From an uncultured Tolumonas sp. (GTDB taxonomy: Bacteria; Pseudomonadota; Gammaproteobacteria; Enterobacterales; Aeromonadaceae), in NCBI RefSeq assembly GCF_963678185.1, contig NZ_OY782757.1:3438001-3502000 (forward strand): a stretch of 64,000 bases of DNA, written 5' to 3'. The notes beneath the pieces are model-generated. The model did no database searches. It was not told where the DNA came from and was given only the letters and a program-made list of their open reading frames with translations. The translations under genes were made by a program, and so were the position numbers. This document shows, piece by piece, positions 63,418 through 64,000 of this stretch; position 1 is the stretch's first letter; each line of letters begins with the position of its first letter.

Positions 63418-64000
63418 ATGATTTCACGTGTCGAAGCAGCCCCCGGTGGTTTTCAATTATCCGAGTTTATTCAAGGTTACTGGCGACTGGCGGAATGGAA
63501 TATGTCTGCCCAACAGCGACTGGATTTTCTCAAACAACATCTGGAGCTGGGCATTACTTCGGTTGACCATGCGGATATCTATGGCGGTTACAGTTGCGAA
63601 CAATTGTTTGGTGAAGCGTTAGTACTGGAACCTGCGCTGCGTCAGCAATTGGAAATTGTGAGTAAATGCGATATTAAATTGCTGTCGGCGAAATATCCTG
63701 AGCGGACTGTGAAACATTACGACACCTCTGCCGCGCACATTGCCTATTCCGTAGATAATTCACTGCAGAATTTAGGCACCGATTATCTCGATCTACTACT
63801 GATCCACCGTCCTGATCCACTGATGAATGCGGATGAAGTAGCCGATGCGTTTTTGCAGCTGAAACAAAGTGGCAAGGTACGTCATTTTGGCGTGTCAAAC
63901 TTCACGCCGTATCAGTTCGATCTGTTGCAATCGCGCCTGGATTTCGCGCTGGTGACCAATCAGGTGGAAGTAAACCCGGTTAATATTTTTGCTTTGCATG
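63418..64000 (+). CDS. Aldo/keto reductase, YdhF-like (3' end beyond window)
   Basis: The frame opens at ATG 63418 and is still open at base 64000 (194 codons). AKR motifs: GITSVDHADIYGGYSCEQLFG (Asp and Tyr of the active site), IVSKCDIKL (Lys), LLLIHRPDPLM (His) and GKVRHFGVSNFTPYQ, with TNQVEVNPVN next. It closely follows E. coli YdhF. Substrate unknown; an NADPH-dependent reductase by family. About a third of the protein is missing. Confidence 0.9.
   Translation, partial: MISRVEAAPGGFQLSEFIQGYWRLAEWNMSAQQRLDFLKQHLELGITSVDHADIYGGYSCEQLFGEALVLEPALRQQLEIVSKCDIKLLSAKYPERTVKHYDTSAAHIAYSVDNSLQNLGTDYLDLLLIHRPDPLMNADEVADAFLQLKQSGKVRHFGVSNFTPYQFDLLQSRLDFALVTNQVEVNPVNIFALH

Overview
The window reads as a chromosomal segment of a gammaproteobacterium. 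Almost every gene has a close Enterobacterales/Vibrionales-type counterpart: cvpA-purF, hinT-lpoB-thiK, cmoA-cmoB, hrpB-mrcB, panE-yajL beside divergent yajQ, ampG beside yajG, gntR with gntK/gntT/edd/eda. Moderate GC, this gene set and a CowN-type nitrogenase-protection protein point to Aeromonadales, perhaps a Tolumonas-like organism. That assignment comes from protein resemblance recalled from memory, not from a search. Nearly all of the sequence is housekeeping DNA. There is no prophage, insertion sequence, CRISPR array or plasmid module.

Layout. 1-8450: 5'-truncated selO, a nucleotidyltransferase-GNAT fusion, small conserved proteins (YehS, YjdM, YkgJ-like, VOC, VF530, S4), a PAS-GAF-GGDEF diguanylate cyclase and a 2-hydroxyacid dehydrogenase. 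8451-10470: an intact integron integrase preceded by a perfect 16-bp LexA box but with no visible attC array, an orphan gene, and tRNA-Pro(GGG) with promoter and terminator. 10469-15043: dihydroorotase-like enzyme, tandem QueD-like protein, hinT-lpoB-thiK, raiA/hpf. 15298-26371: two large c-di-GMP proteins enclosing slt, yeeZ, a YafD-like lipoprotein, ygiQ and a DUF2059 protein. 26517-30173: cvpA-purF, cowN, dps, psiE.

30187-36016 is a complete gluconate module. GntR (gntR), an edd-eda-gntK operon and divergent gntT are joined by tandem GntR operators and a CRP site; gntR carries its own operator. Gluconate enters by GntT, is phosphorylated by GntK and is split by Edd and Eda through the Entner-Doudoroff route.

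36124-46334: yoaE with an overlapping upstream ORF, a GT-C-like membrane protein, a three-gene aspartic protease / 7TM inactive transglutaminase / ATP-grasp operon, cmoAB and ubiF. 46316-64000: yeiE, gst, hrpB, mrcB (PBP1b, partner of LpoB encoded 37 kb away), yajL-panE, yajQ, ampG, ppiA-yajG-rlmG, alkB, a TPR-glycosyltransferase, bolA-apbE and a 3'-truncated ydhF-like aldo/keto reductase.

The most unusual structure not explained by genes is a pair of ~105-bp foldback elements, at 31353-31458 and 52920-53022. Each lies between convergent genes. They share a 70-bp core and an identical ATCCTT loop, but their stems differ in sequence while staying paired. Other points worth following are the SOS-boxed solo integron integrase, the two upstream ORFs that overlap the starts of gntT and yoaE, and the NTase-GNAT fusion.
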